Source: Psychrobacillus sp. OK032
GTDB lineage: Bacteria > Bacillota > Bacilli > Bacillales_A > Planococcaceae
Length of the DNA stretch: 64,000 nucleotides
NCBI RefSeq assembly: GCF_900111345.1
Contig: NZ_FOGY01000003.1
Location: forward strand, 62,001 to 126,000
Reading direction: 5' to 3'
The notes under the pieces are model-generated. The model was not told where the DNA came from, ran no database searches, and worked only from the letters and a program-made list of their open reading frames with translations. Numbering within the stretch: position 1 is the stretch's first letter; each line of letters starts with the position of its first letter. Below, piece after piece: positions 1-7,971 of the stretch. Made by a program: the position numbers and the translations under genes.

Positions 1-939
1 TTGCTTGTGCAACGAAAAATAAAGTTGTCGATAAGCTAGTGTATCTCTAGTAGGCTGAAAGGTTTTTGGATAGGTTTCTTTATAGCTTTCTTGCGCAGTT
101 GGTTTTGTAAGTAGCGACTCATTTGCAGTAGGGGCAGGTGGAATGAACGGAATAGATGGGTCTATTTCAAAGTTAAATAAGGGAGAAAACTCCGTAAGTT
201 CTCCGTATAAAGCAATATCATGCGGATTAATAAAGGAAGAGACGATTAGCCATGGTTTAGCGTTTGCATTCGTACTGTTTTTTTCAAGTGAGGAGATGAG
301 ATTAACTACTTCTCTTGCGTATACTTCATCCCGTCCTTTCGTGCCAATTTGAGCAGAAGAAGCAGAATTCCTTGGATTTGTCCCATGTGGTTCTGGTCCC
401 AACCAACCGGAAAAGCCAAATTCATCAAGGCGATTTGCTTCTAAATATAGTTCTTCTCTTTTAGTGTTAGGGACACCGGTTGCAGGATGATAACTAGGCA
501 TCGCATTCTGTGTTCCAGGTATTAATATATCTTGATGGGAAGCATGCCATTTTCCCTTCCAGAATGTGTCGTAGCCAGCTGCGCGAAAATAATCGCCGAT
601 AGTAGGCACAGTATTTGGATCTAGCCAAAAGATGTCTGGTTCAGATGCATTAGCAGCACCCCCAGTCGTTTTAGTTACACCATGAAGAGATGGGTACTGC
701 CCTGTGTATAAAGTTGTTCTACTCGGAGAGCAGGCAGTACTTCCGATATAGTGATGAAGAAATTCCAAACCGTTCTTTCGCAATAATTCTTGTGTCTTTA
801 AATTCTCTTTCCGCCATTTTTTAAGTGCATCATTTTCATAAACAGTTGGAAAGCGTTGCTCGTCTACTAGGAATATTAAAAAATTAGGTTTTCGTTCAAA
901 GGAATTCATTTCTGACTGTTTGGCGTCTCCATATTCCAC
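1..939 (-). CDS. Type I sulfatase, 3' end cut off by window edge
   Basis: Arylsulfatase-superfamily hydrolase; 313 residues are visible and the frame runs open off the left edge. The formylglycine signature CSPSRTTLYTG is at residues 70-80, with Cys70 the residue normally oxidised to formylglycine by FGE. An N-terminal metal-binding segment (VDEQR, about residue 25) and a GKWH motif near residue 130 also fit the family. I chose the GTG start because GGAGGTG lies 7-9 nt upstream; a Met at residue 11 is the alternative. No signal peptide is seen, so a cytoplasmic enzyme is likely. The substrate (sulfate ester, or phosphonate ester as in the PMH branch) cannot be told. Confidence 0.85.
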   Translation of the reverse strand, partial: MEYGDAKQSEMNSFERKPNFLIFLVDEQRFPTVYENDALKKWRKENLKTQELLRKNGLEFLHHYIGSTACSPSRTTLYTGQYPSLHGVTKTTGGAANASEPDIFWLDPNTVPTIGDYFRAAGYDTFWKGKWHASHQDILIPGTQNAMPSYHPATGVPNTKREELYLEANRLDEFGFSGWLGPEPHGTNPRNSASSAQIGTKGRDEVYAREVVNLISSLEKNSTNANAKPWLIVSSFINPHDIALYGELTEFSPLFNFEIDPSIPFIPPAPTANESLLTKPTAQESYKETYPKTFQPTRDTLAYRQLYFSLHKQ

Positions 940-1109
940 AATTTAACACCTCCATAAAACCCTATTCCTATATTTTACGTTTGAATTTATTAATTGTTTG
1001 GGAGTTTCATAGTTAAATATAAAAAAGGATGCTTATTCAATCGCATAGAGACAAACACACATATTTCTAATCGGACATAATGTATAGAAAGTGTGAGGAG
1101 GTTGTTCGG

Positions 1110-2192
1110 GTGGAGAAAAATAAAGAAAAGGACGCACGTTCGAAATGGCATCCGGTTGAGGTCATCGGGCTTCTGTTAGTATTTGCCTCGTTATTAATCC
1201 TATTATTCAATCCTAATTCACTCTCTGACTTTTTTAATGCGGTTATTGCTGAAGTAAAGCCTATTGTAGTGGATGTTTTTTTAACGAGTGAAATTGGAAT
1301 TGCCATCATCATTAGTGTAATTTTTGGACGAATTATTGAACGCCTAGGGTTTACAGACGGTTTAATACGGATTTTCGTTCCTATTATGAAGTGGCTGAAG
1401 ATAAATCCATCTGTTATTGTGCCAAGTGTTTACAATATTCTTGGTGACATTAACGCAGCAGGAAAAATTGCAGGACCAGTTCTTGTGAAGGCGAAAGCAA
1501 CGAAAGCAGAACAAAAAATCGCAGTTGCAACAATGATACAATCCCCCCAATCGTTTGCAACATTAGTGCTAGGTCTTATTGCACTCTCAGTATTCAACAT
1601 TAATGCATTTCCTCTTATAATTCTTTCTATTTTTCTTCCAATTGTTGTTGTCCCGTGGTTATTATCCGTCACTATTTACCGTGATACCAAAAAGGTTGAT
1701 TTAGAAAGCCTACCGAGATTTACACCAAAAACAAAGTTTCTGGAAACAATTTTTTCCTCTGCAAAAGAAGGTGCAGAGCTGCTTTTTTTAATCATAATTC
1801 CTGCGGTTGCAGCTGTATTTTTCTTTATTGGAGCACTTAGATTCTTCGGAGCTTGGGATGTAATTGAATCAAGCTTATCCAGTGTTTTAACATTTTTGAG
1901 CATTGAACCCGCAACAGGTATTGTATCTATTCTTGCTGCCCCAACACTTGCTGTAGCCCAACTTGCTGAAATTTCAAGCTCAGTTGATCCTCGATTAATA
2001 GTTGGTTCCTTTGTTTTAGCAAATTCAGGTTTACCATTATCCGTAATTTTCGGTCAAATTCCAGCAACTTGGGCAGAAGTTTCAAACTTGAATGAAAGAG
2101 AAGCGTTAGTAGCATCGATTATCGGGCTGATTATTAGGATTGCGACTGCATGTTTACTTGCTTATTATTTAACGCCATTTTTGGTAGGATAA
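1110..2192 (+). CDS. Gate (nucleoside recognition) domain membrane protein
   Basis: A polytopic membrane protein of about 360 residues with roughly eight hydrophobic segments. Two blocks resemble the Gate/nucleoside-recognition fold of YjiH, SpmA/B and nucleoside transporters: residues around GDINAAGKIAGPV, and around ANSGLPLSVIFGQ. The GTG at 1110 is preferred because GAGGAGG ends 8 nt before it; an in-frame ATG at 1080 has no good ribosome site. The stop is 3 nt from the next start, so it is co-translated with an amidohydrolase. The pair suggests uptake of a small cyclic amide or nucleobase-like compound that the hydrolase then opens; that is inference. Confidence 0.75.
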   Translation: MEKNKEKDARSKWHPVEVIGLLLVFASLLILLFNPNSLSDFFNAVIAEVKPIVVDVFLTSEIGIAIIISVIFGRIIERLGFTDGLIRIFVPIMKWLKINPSVIVPSVYNILGDINAAGKIAGPVLVKAKATKAEQKIAVATMIQSPQSFATLVLGLIALSVFNINAFPLIILSIFLPIVVVPWLLSVTIYRDTKKVDLESLPRFTPKTKFLETIFSSAKEGAELLFLIIIPAVAAVFFFIGALRFFGAWDVIESSLSSVLTFLSIEPATGIVSILAAPTLAVAQLAEISSSVDPRLIVGSFVLANSGLPLSVIFGQIPATWAEVSNLNEREALVASIIGLIIRIATACLLAYYLTPFLVG

Positions 2193-2195
2193 ATT

Positions 2196-3422
2196 ATGAG
2201 TATTTATATGATTCATGCAAAAAAAATCGTAACTGTTAGCCAAACTGGAACGATTGAAGATGGCGCTATGGTAATCGAAAATGAAAAAATTTTGGATGTA
2301 GGAACATGGGAAAGCCTTCGTAAACAATATTCAACTATACAAGTTATCGATTATACAAATGATGTAATAACCCCTTCTTTAGTCGATTGCCATACACATT
2401 TACTTGAATTTGCTCCAACTTCGCTTTACCCAGTTACTACTCACACGCATTTTCTAGTAGGAAAGGTGATTCTTTTTCATGCTTTATCCGCTGGAATTAC
2501 AGCACTAGGAGAACAAATTTGCGGTCATCCACTTGGTGATTTTTCTATAGAAGATTATCGAAAAGCAGTTCATGGAATTCCACTAAATGTTTCCTTTGCA
2601 ACAACTAGTATATCCATCGGCTTTGAAAAAATAGCTCATTTTACTTCTATTACTCAGTCAAAAGCGGTTCATAAAACGGATTTAGTACATCCATTCTTAG
2701 TTAGGCAAATTGCGAAAGAAAGTGATTATCCGGGTGAAAATATATTTATCAATGCAACACCAGCAAACTTCACGATAAATGAAGTACCAAAAGCTGGAGA
2801 AATAATTTATACAACAGAGGAAATGCTAGAGATTGTGGATATCTACCATCAATTAGGGAAGAAGATTGGTGCACATGTTGCTGGTAAAGATGGAATAGAG
2901 ATGGCACTGGAAGCTAGTGTTGATGTTTTGCATCATGCACATGGCATTACAGATGAGCAAATAGAAAGAGCTTCCAATCTGGGTGTGCAAATAGTTGCAA
3001 CACCCATGGGAGGAACGCATTTAACGCCAAATTCACCAGTAGACATACTAAAACTTATAAATAAGAGAATTCCGGTTTCGATTTCTACAGATGCATATTT
3101 GCCGCCATATCCAGGAGTGGCATGGCTACCGTATCAAGACCAATCCTTAAAAGGACCGGACCAATTAATGTTAATTGCCAATCCTTCCATGCAACTTTTA
3201 AAGGAAAACAATTATGATGAAAATGCAATTTTAGCTTTACTTACTAATAATCCAGCGACTATATTAGGCAAGGACCATCAATTTGGTCGTTTAGAAAAAG
3301 GCCTAGACGCCAATTTTTTAGTGGCAGAAGGTATTCCAGGATTGGAAATCACGGAAATAGAGAAAATAAAAAAAGTTTATTATCAAGGCAGAATGGTAAT
3401 AGATCGACAATTAAATGACTAA
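2196..3422 (+). CDS. Metal-dependent amidohydrolase
   Basis: Amidohydrolase-superfamily enzyme of 408 residues, close in organisation to imidazolonepropionase-like and prolidase-like members. Visible metal ligands are the HxH pair in VDCHTH (His66, His68) after the first beta-sandwich, later His residues in IGAHVAGKDG and HHAHGI, and the Asp of STDAYLPP. The N- and C-terminal segments (residues 1-60 and about 350-408) form the usual composite sandwich domain. It follows the permease by 3 nt, so it probably acts on the compound that protein imports. Substrate unknown. A weak AT-rich tail, not a clear terminator, follows. Confidence 0.85.
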   Translation: MSIYMIHAKKIVTVSQTGTIEDGAMVIENEKILDVGTWESLRKQYSTIQVIDYTNDVITPSLVDCHTHLLEFAPTSLYPVTTHTHFLVGKVILFHALSAGITALGEQICGHPLGDFSIEDYRKAVHGIPLNVSFATTSISIGFEKIAHFTSITQSKAVHKTDLVHPFLVRQIAKESDYPGENIFINATPANFTINEVPKAGEIIYTTEEMLEIVDIYHQLGKKIGAHVAGKDGIEMALEASVDVLHHAHGITDEQIERASNLGVQIVATPMGGTHLTPNSPVDILKLINKRIPVSISTDAYLPPYPGVAWLPYQDQSLKGPDQLMLIANPSMQLLKENNYDENAILALLTNNPATILGKDHQFGRLEKGLDANFLVAEGIPGLEITEIEKIKKVYYQGRMVIDRQLND

Positions 3423-3508
3423 TTACTCAAATCACTATGAAATTAAAAAAAATATTTTTTGTATTAAACGTAATATTGGGATACTGCGTCGTAAGGAAGT
3501 TACCACCA

Positions 3509-3638
3509 GGATTTCCGCTTCAGGGCGGACGCTTTCCGCCGGGTGAGCGATGAACCATCGCCGACGCTAGCGCGTTCGCCTGCGATGTTTCATCTGTCTC
3601 ACTCATCCGGCTGGAGTCGCCGCCCTTTCGCTCCAATC
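3509..3638 (+). repeat. Family A intergenic repeat, copy A1
   Basis: GC-rich element starting GGATTTCCGCTTCAGGGCGG and ending in GGAGTCGCCGCCC. Its middle is a hairpin, with the GATGAACCATCGCC arm answered by GCGATGTTTCATC. Left flank shares ATACTGCGTCGTA with copy A7. No coding potential is apparent. Confidence 0.9.
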
Positions 3639-3853
3639 CATAAAATTTGCTAGCTAATCAGCGTAACTGGATGAGATGACAATGAAATACGAGGAGTAAT
3701 TTCGAAAATAGTTGAAAGATAAAGCTCTTTCCTAATAAATGCTTCACTAATTGGGAGACAGTATTTTCTAATTAGCTTTAATAATTATTGCGTAGTGGAT
3801 CTCGTAATTATCTCTCTAATACTGCAGACACCATCTTAGCAAGAAATTCTCAT
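3639..3853. other. Decayed tail of family A element
   Basis: AT-rich stretch between two oppositely oriented family A cores. Read on the minus strand, the part from about 3853 down to 3715 matches the tails after A3, A4 and A6: GAATTTCTTGCTAA, then GTCTGCAGT, TCCACTACGCAATA and a segment with TACTGTCTCC. No gene is seen. Confidence 0.7.
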
Positions 3854-4010
3854 TGATTGAAGCGGAAGGAGGCGACTCCAGCGGGAATAGCAGATGTTTT
3901 TTTGCACCGAAAGCGAAGCGTCAGGTGCATGAGCTGAAAGCCCCGCAGGAGCATAGCGACGAGGAGATTGAAGCCATGCCCGCGGAAAGCGTCCACCTGC
4001 AGCGAAAATC
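3854..4010 (-). repeat. Family A intergenic repeat, copy A2
   Basis: Inverted copy relative to A1. It carries an alternative inner module (GCACCGAAAGCGAAGCG, then AGCTGAAAGCCCCGCAGGAG) that recurs in A10 and partly in A5. Outer ends are TTGAAGCGGAAGGAGGCGAC and GGAAAGCGTCCACC. Open frames across it on both strands are by-products of its GC content. Confidence 0.9.
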
Positions 4011-4262
4011 ATAGCGGTCACCTCATAGAGCTTTTTAATACGCATTACATCTATAATGTACATAAGGTTATTCTACCCAATTTACCGCTAGGAGCGAAAA
4101 TAATATGGACAATTCCGATGTTGCGCAAACTATCCTATATAAGGGTAGTTTTTTTTTCTAAAAAAATGAAAATACACCTAAAACATAATACTTCGCTTGC
4201 GGATTTTCTAATCGATCGAGGGAAATGCTAAGCGTGTAAGAAAAAAGGAGGTTTTAGGATAA

Positions 4263-5057
4263 ATGACGATTAATAAAGAACTTCAAGCTTTAAAAACGTA
4301 TAGCTGTACAGATCGTTGTGTGTTAAGTATTTATCTAAATACAAATCCTGCAGACCCGGATACACTTAAAGGTGCTTGGAAAATTCATTTGAAAAGCGGC
4401 TTAAAACGAATAGGTGAATATTTAGAAGCATCAAATGATGAGCAGGAAATAAAAGCATTCGAACAAATCAAGAAGAAGGTAATAAATGAAATAGAAGAAA
4501 ATGCTCATGATCTTCGTAAAGGAATTGTTATATTTGCTACTGCAAATGAAGATTTATGGTCTGTTTATTATGTGCAGGTGCCCGTGAAAACAAATTTTTA
4601 CTGGGAAAACCATGCAATGACAGAACAATTAGAGTATATGTATAAAGCATATCCAGAAGCGGGAATAATCATGCCAAGCTTTGGAGAAGTCCGTATTTTG
4701 GATACTGCCATGGGATTCGTTAGAGATGATTTGACCTTTAAATTCGATCCAGTTTCGGAAGAGTGGAGAGAAAAGAAAAAAACTGATGCCAAGGGAAGAC
4801 GGGCTATTGCGGACAGTAGGAAGTCCGTGTTAGAGCCGGGATACAAGGTAAATGCAACAACCTTCTTCAAAGGAATGAATACAACCATCGAACAATTAAG
4901 AAAAAAACGCGGTTGGCGAGAGTTTCATGTAGCGGGGGAAGCAGAAATGGCAAAAGCATTCACAGATTGCCTAAGGGATTTGCCAGCTAGCTGTATCCAC
5001 AAAAACTTAAATAACAGTAAATCCAACGAAGTGGTTCATCAAATTTTTGAAAAGTAA
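4263..5057 (+). CDS. VLRF1-type (aeRF1-like) release factor homologue
   Basis: A 264-residue protein resembling the bacterial relatives of archaeo-eukaryotic release factor 1 (VLRF1 / baeRF families) found in Bacillales. It has an N-terminal domain with a LSIYLNTNPADPD-type start and central strands typical of the family (KGIVIFATANEDLW, about residues 85-98). The C-terminal half has VAGEAEMAKAF like the eL30/Vms1-type fold. Known relatives (Vms1, VLRF1) act in peptidyl-tRNA release on stalled ribosomes; the role here is inferred from family only. AGGAGG lies 12 nt before the ATG. A strong terminator follows, so it is probably a single-gene unit. Confidence 0.6.
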   Translation: MTINKELQALKTYSCTDRCVLSIYLNTNPADPDTLKGAWKIHLKSGLKRIGEYLEASNDEQEIKAFEQIKKKVINEIEENAHDLRKGIVIFATANEDLWSVYYVQVPVKTNFYWENHAMTEQLEYMYKAYPEAGIIMPSFGEVRILDTAMGFVRDDLTFKFDPVSEEWREKKKTDAKGRRAIADSRKSVLEPGYKVNATTFFKGMNTTIEQLRKKRGWREFHVAGEAEMAKAFTDCLRDLPASCIHKNLNNSKSNEVVHQIFEK

Positions 5058-5062
5058 ACATT

Positions 5063-5104
5063 AAAATGAGAGCTAAGTAATTATTTTACTTAGCTCTCAT
5101 TTTG
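5063..5104 (+). terminator. Perfect hairpin after VLRF1-like gene
   Basis: An 18-bp perfect inverted repeat (AAAATGAGAGCTAAGTAA and its complement) with a 5-nt loop ends in TTTT. It starts 5 nt after the stop codon and may work in both directions. Confidence 0.85.
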
Positions 5105-5142
5105 AAAATAACTAATTAGCAAAATTCACCTATATGTTTTTT

Positions 5143-5172
5143 TGCATAATTGATTCATATTCGCACAATCTA
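5143..5172 (+). promoter_or_regulatory. Putative SigG promoter of the SASP gene
   Basis: TGCATA, a 17-nt spacer and CAATCTA resemble the SigG -35/-10 elements, as expected for a forespore SASP gene. The -10 differs from CATACTA at two places. Confidence 0.45.
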
Positions 5173-5194
5173 ACTTCACAAGGAGGTGAACAAC

Positions 5195-5404
5195 ATGGCT
5201 AACAACAACTCGAATCAACTTCTAGTACCAGGCGTACAACAAGCACTTGATCAAATGAAATATGAAATTGCACAAGAATTCGGTGTAAACCTTGGTGGCG
5301 ATTCTACAGCGCGTGCTAACGGTTCCGTTGGCGGAGAAATTACTAAGCGTTTAGTAGCTCAAGCCCAATCACAAATGAGTGGACAACCAAACAACCAACA
5401 ATAA
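5195..5404 (+). CDS. Alpha/beta-type small acid-soluble spore protein
   Basis: A 69-residue alpha/beta SASP. These proteins coat and protect spore DNA and are degraded by the GPR protease at germination. The GPR recognition segment YEIAQEFGV is at about residues 25-33, and the conserved second helix region [13 protein letters not shown] is present. The N-terminus is Asn-rich, as usual. The ATG at 5195 follows AGGAGGTG by 6 nt; an upstream GTG overlapping the ribosome site is rejected. Single-gene unit between a SigG-like promoter and a terminator. Which paralogue (ssp letter) it is cannot be assigned. Confidence 0.95.
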   Translation: MANNNSNQLLVPGVQQALDQMKYEIAQEFGVNLGGDSTARANGSVGGEITKRLVAQAQSQMSGQPNNQQ

Positions 5405-5413
5405 CAAATTAGG

Positions 5414-5441
5414 CCGGTGGCGAAATTGCCACCGGTTTTTT
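5414..5441 (+). terminator. Rho-independent terminator of SASP gene
   Basis: CCGGTGGC paired with GCCACCGG around GAAATT, followed by six T. Confidence 0.95.
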
Positions 5442-5467
5442 ACGCTTTAGAGGATGAGAATATCATG

Positions 5468-5620
5468 TAGATAACTTTCTACAAGTAATTATTGTCAAGA
5501 CTCGAGACACCTTAATATTGCGCACGGTAGCCCTGAGAACTGCCACTTGGGGAGTATACAGTCTGTTGCGACACGATGTCGCGAAATTAGACTGTACTCC
5601 ACTAATATAGGTGCTTGCAT
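5468..5620. repeat. Family B intergenic repeat, copy B1
   Basis: Begins GATAACTTTCTACAAG, shared with copy B3, then GACTCGAGACACCTT. It ends with GGTGCTTGCATTTTTGTT, the counterpart of the AGGCGCTTGCGC end of other copies. An inner segment has the inverted pair GGAGTATACAGTCT / AGACTGTACTCC. Non-coding. Confidence 0.75.
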
Positions 5621-5629
5621 TTTTGTTCC

Positions 5630-5920
5630 TTAATGCACCGCAGCAATTATGCCTTCCTCGTCATCTAGAATTAATTCGATTCCTGTTGAGTTAGGGTCAA
5701 GATTTAAAAATTCTTTGATTGTCATGCGCAGTGCTTCAATTAAATTTAATGTACTTAAAAATTGTTGTTGTCCTTTGACATACGCCTCCGCTGTAAATCC
5801 TGAATCGTCATCATACATAAGCTCAACTTCAACTTCTTCGGGTATTGTATTCTTTTGGCGAGCAATATATACACAAACGGCGTTAATGATGTTTTGTTCT
5901 GGGATTATTAACTTCTCCAT
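5630..5920 (-). CDS. YxcD-like (DUF2653) protein
   Basis: A 96-residue soluble acidic protein matching the DUF2653/YxcD family of Bacillus in length and pattern: an N-terminal EKLIIPEQNIINAVCVYIA helix and acidic strands EVEVELMYDDD. Function is not known for the family. It is the second gene of a two-gene unit; its start overlaps the end of the upstream membrane-protein gene by 13 nt, implying translational coupling and a shared job. Confidence 0.75.
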   Translation of the reverse strand: MEKLIIPEQNIINAVCVYIARQKNTIPEEVEVELMYDDDSGFTAEAYVKGQQQFLSTLNLIEALRMTIKEFLNLDPNSTGIELILDDEEGIIAAVH

Positions 5921-6354
5921 GAGTTAGCATCCTCATTTTTCTTTTCTTTGAACATACGGAAGATTTTACGAATAACTACAACGATTAGAATAATCGCTGC
6001 GGCGTTAATAGCAAAGCCTAAAATAGATCCAAGCATGCCCATATTAGCGAACATACTACCGAATAACAATCCAGCAAGTCCGCCAACAAATAGGCCTTTC
6101 ATGAGACCTCCAGATGTAAATCCGCCTTTATTGTTTGTATTTGTATTGGATTTGTTCGTTGCGGTTGTAGAATCTTCTTTTTTCTTTTCGATATTTGAAT
6201 TATTGTTTCTTGTATTGTTATTTGTGTTGAAACTTTTCTTACCAGATTTATATTTTTTTGCTTCAGCTGTAATTGTATCATCGTTAAATACAAAGTTTCC
6301 GACAGATGAAAATACAAGGGTTGCTGTCAATAAAAATATTACCAATTTTTTCAA
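5908..6354 (-). CDS. Small exported/membrane protein upstream of yxcD-like gene
   Basis: A 148-residue protein. Residues 1-30 form a hydrophobic signal segment. Residues 31-85 are low-complexity, rich in Asn, Thr and Lys. A glycine-rich hydrophobic stretch (GGLMKGLFVGGLAGLLFGSMF) and a second membrane segment of Ile/Val (about 115-135) follow, ending in a basic tail. This resembles Tim44-domain-like small membrane proteins annotated next to yxcD homologues, but I cannot name a function. Start supported by GGAGG about 8 nt upstream. Confidence 0.7.
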   Translation of the reverse strand: MKKLVIFLLTATLVFSSVGNFVFNDDTITAEAKKYKSGKKSFNTNNNTRNNNSNIEKKKEDSTTATNKSNTNTNNKGGFTSGGLMKGLFVGGLAGLLFGSMFANMGMLGSILGFAINAAAIILIVVVIRKIFRMFKEKKNEDANSWRS

Positions 6355-6494
6355 TTTAGATAACCTCCATTAATAAAAACTATGTCCCAGTTCCATATAT
6401 CATACAGTTTAACTCTATACTATTTACGAAACAATGAAAAGAAAGTTACACTTTATTTGTGGCTTATTTAACTAAGGTATGTAGAAAATATAAG

Positions 6495-6592
6495 TTATGC
6501 ACAATTATGTGGATAACTTGTTAGTAACTTCATAAGTATGTATGATAAATAACTATTTTATTGATTTTTTAATGTGTATAACTTTATCCACA
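6495..6592. promoter_or_regulatory. DnaA-box cluster, downstream side of sda
   Basis: Perfect DnaA boxes TTATCCACA at 6508-6516 (minus strand) and 6584-6592 (plus). One-mismatch boxes are at 6495-6503 (TTATGCACA) and 6573-6581. AT-rich and non-coding. Confidence 0.75.
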
Positions 6593-6670
6593 AGTACACA
6601 AGGAAAGAATAATGTCGAAAAGTTTTTGAAGAGAAACGGGAAGTAATGAATGTTAATTTAAAAAAACATA

Positions 6671-6712
6671 AAAAAAGACACCCTGTAAATTAAATGAATC
6701 ATTAGGTGTCTT
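6671..6712 (-). terminator. Terminator of sda
   Basis: On the minus strand AAGACACC pairs with GGTGTCTT, followed by a run of T; it lies about 60 nt after the sda stop codon. Confidence 0.85.
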
Positions 6713-6771
6713 GTAGAAAAGATATTATGGGTTATTTTTCTCAATAGATTGGTTAAAACTGCTTGGAAATA

Positions 6772-6900
6772 TTACGCATAAAGAATCAATGAGCGACGGC
6801 AAATTTCATTTTCCAAGAGAGATATAAAGTCAATAGAGAGCTTCATCTCTTTTGCTCGTTTATAAGATTCTAATAACAATTCATCTGACATTTTACTCAT
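6772..6900 (-). CDS. sda: Sda, checkpoint inhibitor of sporulation kinase
   Basis: A 42-residue protein recognisable as Sda, the small antikinase that blocks KinA autophosphorylation and so delays sporulation while DNA replication is active or damaged. It matches the Sda helical hairpin: [16 protein letters not shown] near the start and [14 protein letters not shown] near the end, the latter close to the conserved ENEIKRRSL of B. subtilis. Length is near that of the B. subtilis protein (46). AGGAGGTG sits 8 nt upstream of the ATG. The gene is flanked by five perfect DnaA boxes; in B. subtilis sda transcription is DnaA-dependent, so the same control is likely here. Confidence 0.93.
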   Translation of the reverse strand: MSKMSDELLLESYKRAKEMKLSIDFISLLENEICRRSLILYA

Positions 6901-7019
6901 TCTAATAACACCTCCTGATTGTATTTCATCCACTAAAATCTATTGAGAAAAATAAAAATGAATGGTTTATGTCTATAATCTTAATCTAACAAAAAGCTAG
7001 GTCAAGAACAACCGTTCTC

Positions 7020-7291
7020 TTATCCACAGATAAAGGTGGATAACCTGTTAGCAATTGTTAATAAGTTTGCCTAAACAGTTGTAGAGCGGTTGGAATATTG
7101 TGAATAACTTTATCCACAAAAGTAAATAACTCGAATTTTGTCGAAACATTTTTATAGATCTGGCAAGATATTAGATTCTAAATTAACGTTATTGTGCATA
7201 AAATGTATATGTCGGTACAGATATTATCTTATTTACATAAGTCTCACTTATATTTATGAAAATTGATGTTAATGTGGGAGATTTATCCACA
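7020..7291. promoter_or_regulatory. DnaA-box cluster in the sda upstream region
   Basis: Perfect TTATCCACA at 7020-7028, 7110-7118 and 7283-7291. One-mismatch boxes are at 7035-7043 and 7099-7107 (both minus strand), with a further one at 7386-7394. The 7099/7110 pair is divergent with 2 nt between. All lie within 400 nt upstream of sda. Confidence 0.8.
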
Positions 7292-7360
7292 AGTAACTTG
7301 ATATCTTTATTGTACTTACTGTGTATATCTTTGTTTTTCTCGGTCTTTATCTATTACCTC

Positions 7361-7550
7361 CTAATCAGAGTCTTCTACATTTTCTTTATCCACGTTCGTA
7401 TCTCCTAGTTCATTATGGTTTTTTTCAACATCTACATTTAAATCTACATCTTCTTCCACAGGGGCATATAATTGTCATCTGATTGTCACAGCAAGCGGCT
7501 AGTAATCAGACTGAAAGAAAAGTTGCTACACCGATTTTCCGCCATTCATG
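7361..7550 (-). pseudogene. Decayed paralogue of the adjacent small lipoprotein gene
   Basis: On the minus strand HEWRKIGVATFLSV, then a stop, then LLAACCD repeats the segment KWWKIGAATFLSVGLLAACGD of the intact gene at 7705-7878. After a frameshift, an acidic tail (EEDVDLNVDV and onward) follows, ending in TAG at 7361. The nonsense codon and frameshift show that this copy is dead. It probably arose by tandem duplication. Confidence 0.75.
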
Positions 7551-7673
7551 ACTTGTATAAAATTCATTGTCATTATAATTTCTTCCTAGTGCTATATACA
7601 AATGCTTCTTCCTATGTACTTCCCCGTACTTATTATGTTTTAAACCTTTTAAATAAAAGTTGAAGTTAAAAAG

Positions 7674-7699
7674 AAAAACCACCTGCGTTGGTGGTTTTT
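7674..7699 (-). terminator. Terminator of small lipoprotein gene
   Basis: AAAAACCACC pairs with GGTGGTTTTT around a 6-nt loop, just after the stop codon at 7705. Confidence 0.85.
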
Positions 7700-7704
7700 G
7701 CAGT

Positions 7705-7878
7705 TTATTCTCCGTCTTTATTTTCCTCTTCAATATCTTGTTCTATTTCTTCATCGATAGTGTCATCAACATCAGATTCATTTTCACCGTCACCACATGC
7801 TGCCAATAAACCTACTGAAAGAAACGTTGCTGCACCGATTTTCCACCATTTACGTTCTGCGATTGATTTCGTTGTCAT
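7705..7878 (-). CDS. Small acidic lipoprotein
   Basis: A 57-residue protein too short to be listed easily. It has a basic N-terminus, a hydrophobic stretch (about 13-26) and a lipobox LLAAC with Cys28 as the lipid anchor. The mature tail of about 29 residues is almost entirely Asp/Glu/Asn. AGGAGG lies 8 nt upstream of the ATG and a terminator follows. Likely membrane-anchored on the outer face. I do not recognise a family. A broken paralogue lies 155 nt downstream. Confidence 0.8.
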   Translation of the reverse strand: MTTKSIAERKWWKIGAATFLSVGLLAACGDGENESDVDDTIDEEIEQDIEEENKDGE

Positions 7879-7971
7879 ATGAATTTCCTCCTAATTGTAG
7901 TTTCTTTTTGATTCTAAATATTAACTACCCCATCTTTCTATATAGGTAAACCTTTTTATTTTTAAGTATTC

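Noticed and set aside
3836-4231. Open frames of 75 and 87 codons on both strands
   Set aside because: They run through family A repeat A2; composition follows the repeat, there is no ribosome site, and the same frames appear in other copies.
6495-7394. Chromosomal or plasmid replication origin
   Set aside because: DnaA boxes are present, but there is no dnaA, dnaN, rpmH or rep gene nearby and sda explains the cluster.
7506-7733. 75-codon minus-strand frame
   Set aside because: It crosses the terminator of the lipoprotein gene and ends at the stop inside the dead paralogue; only its last 15 codons have homology, to the neighbour.
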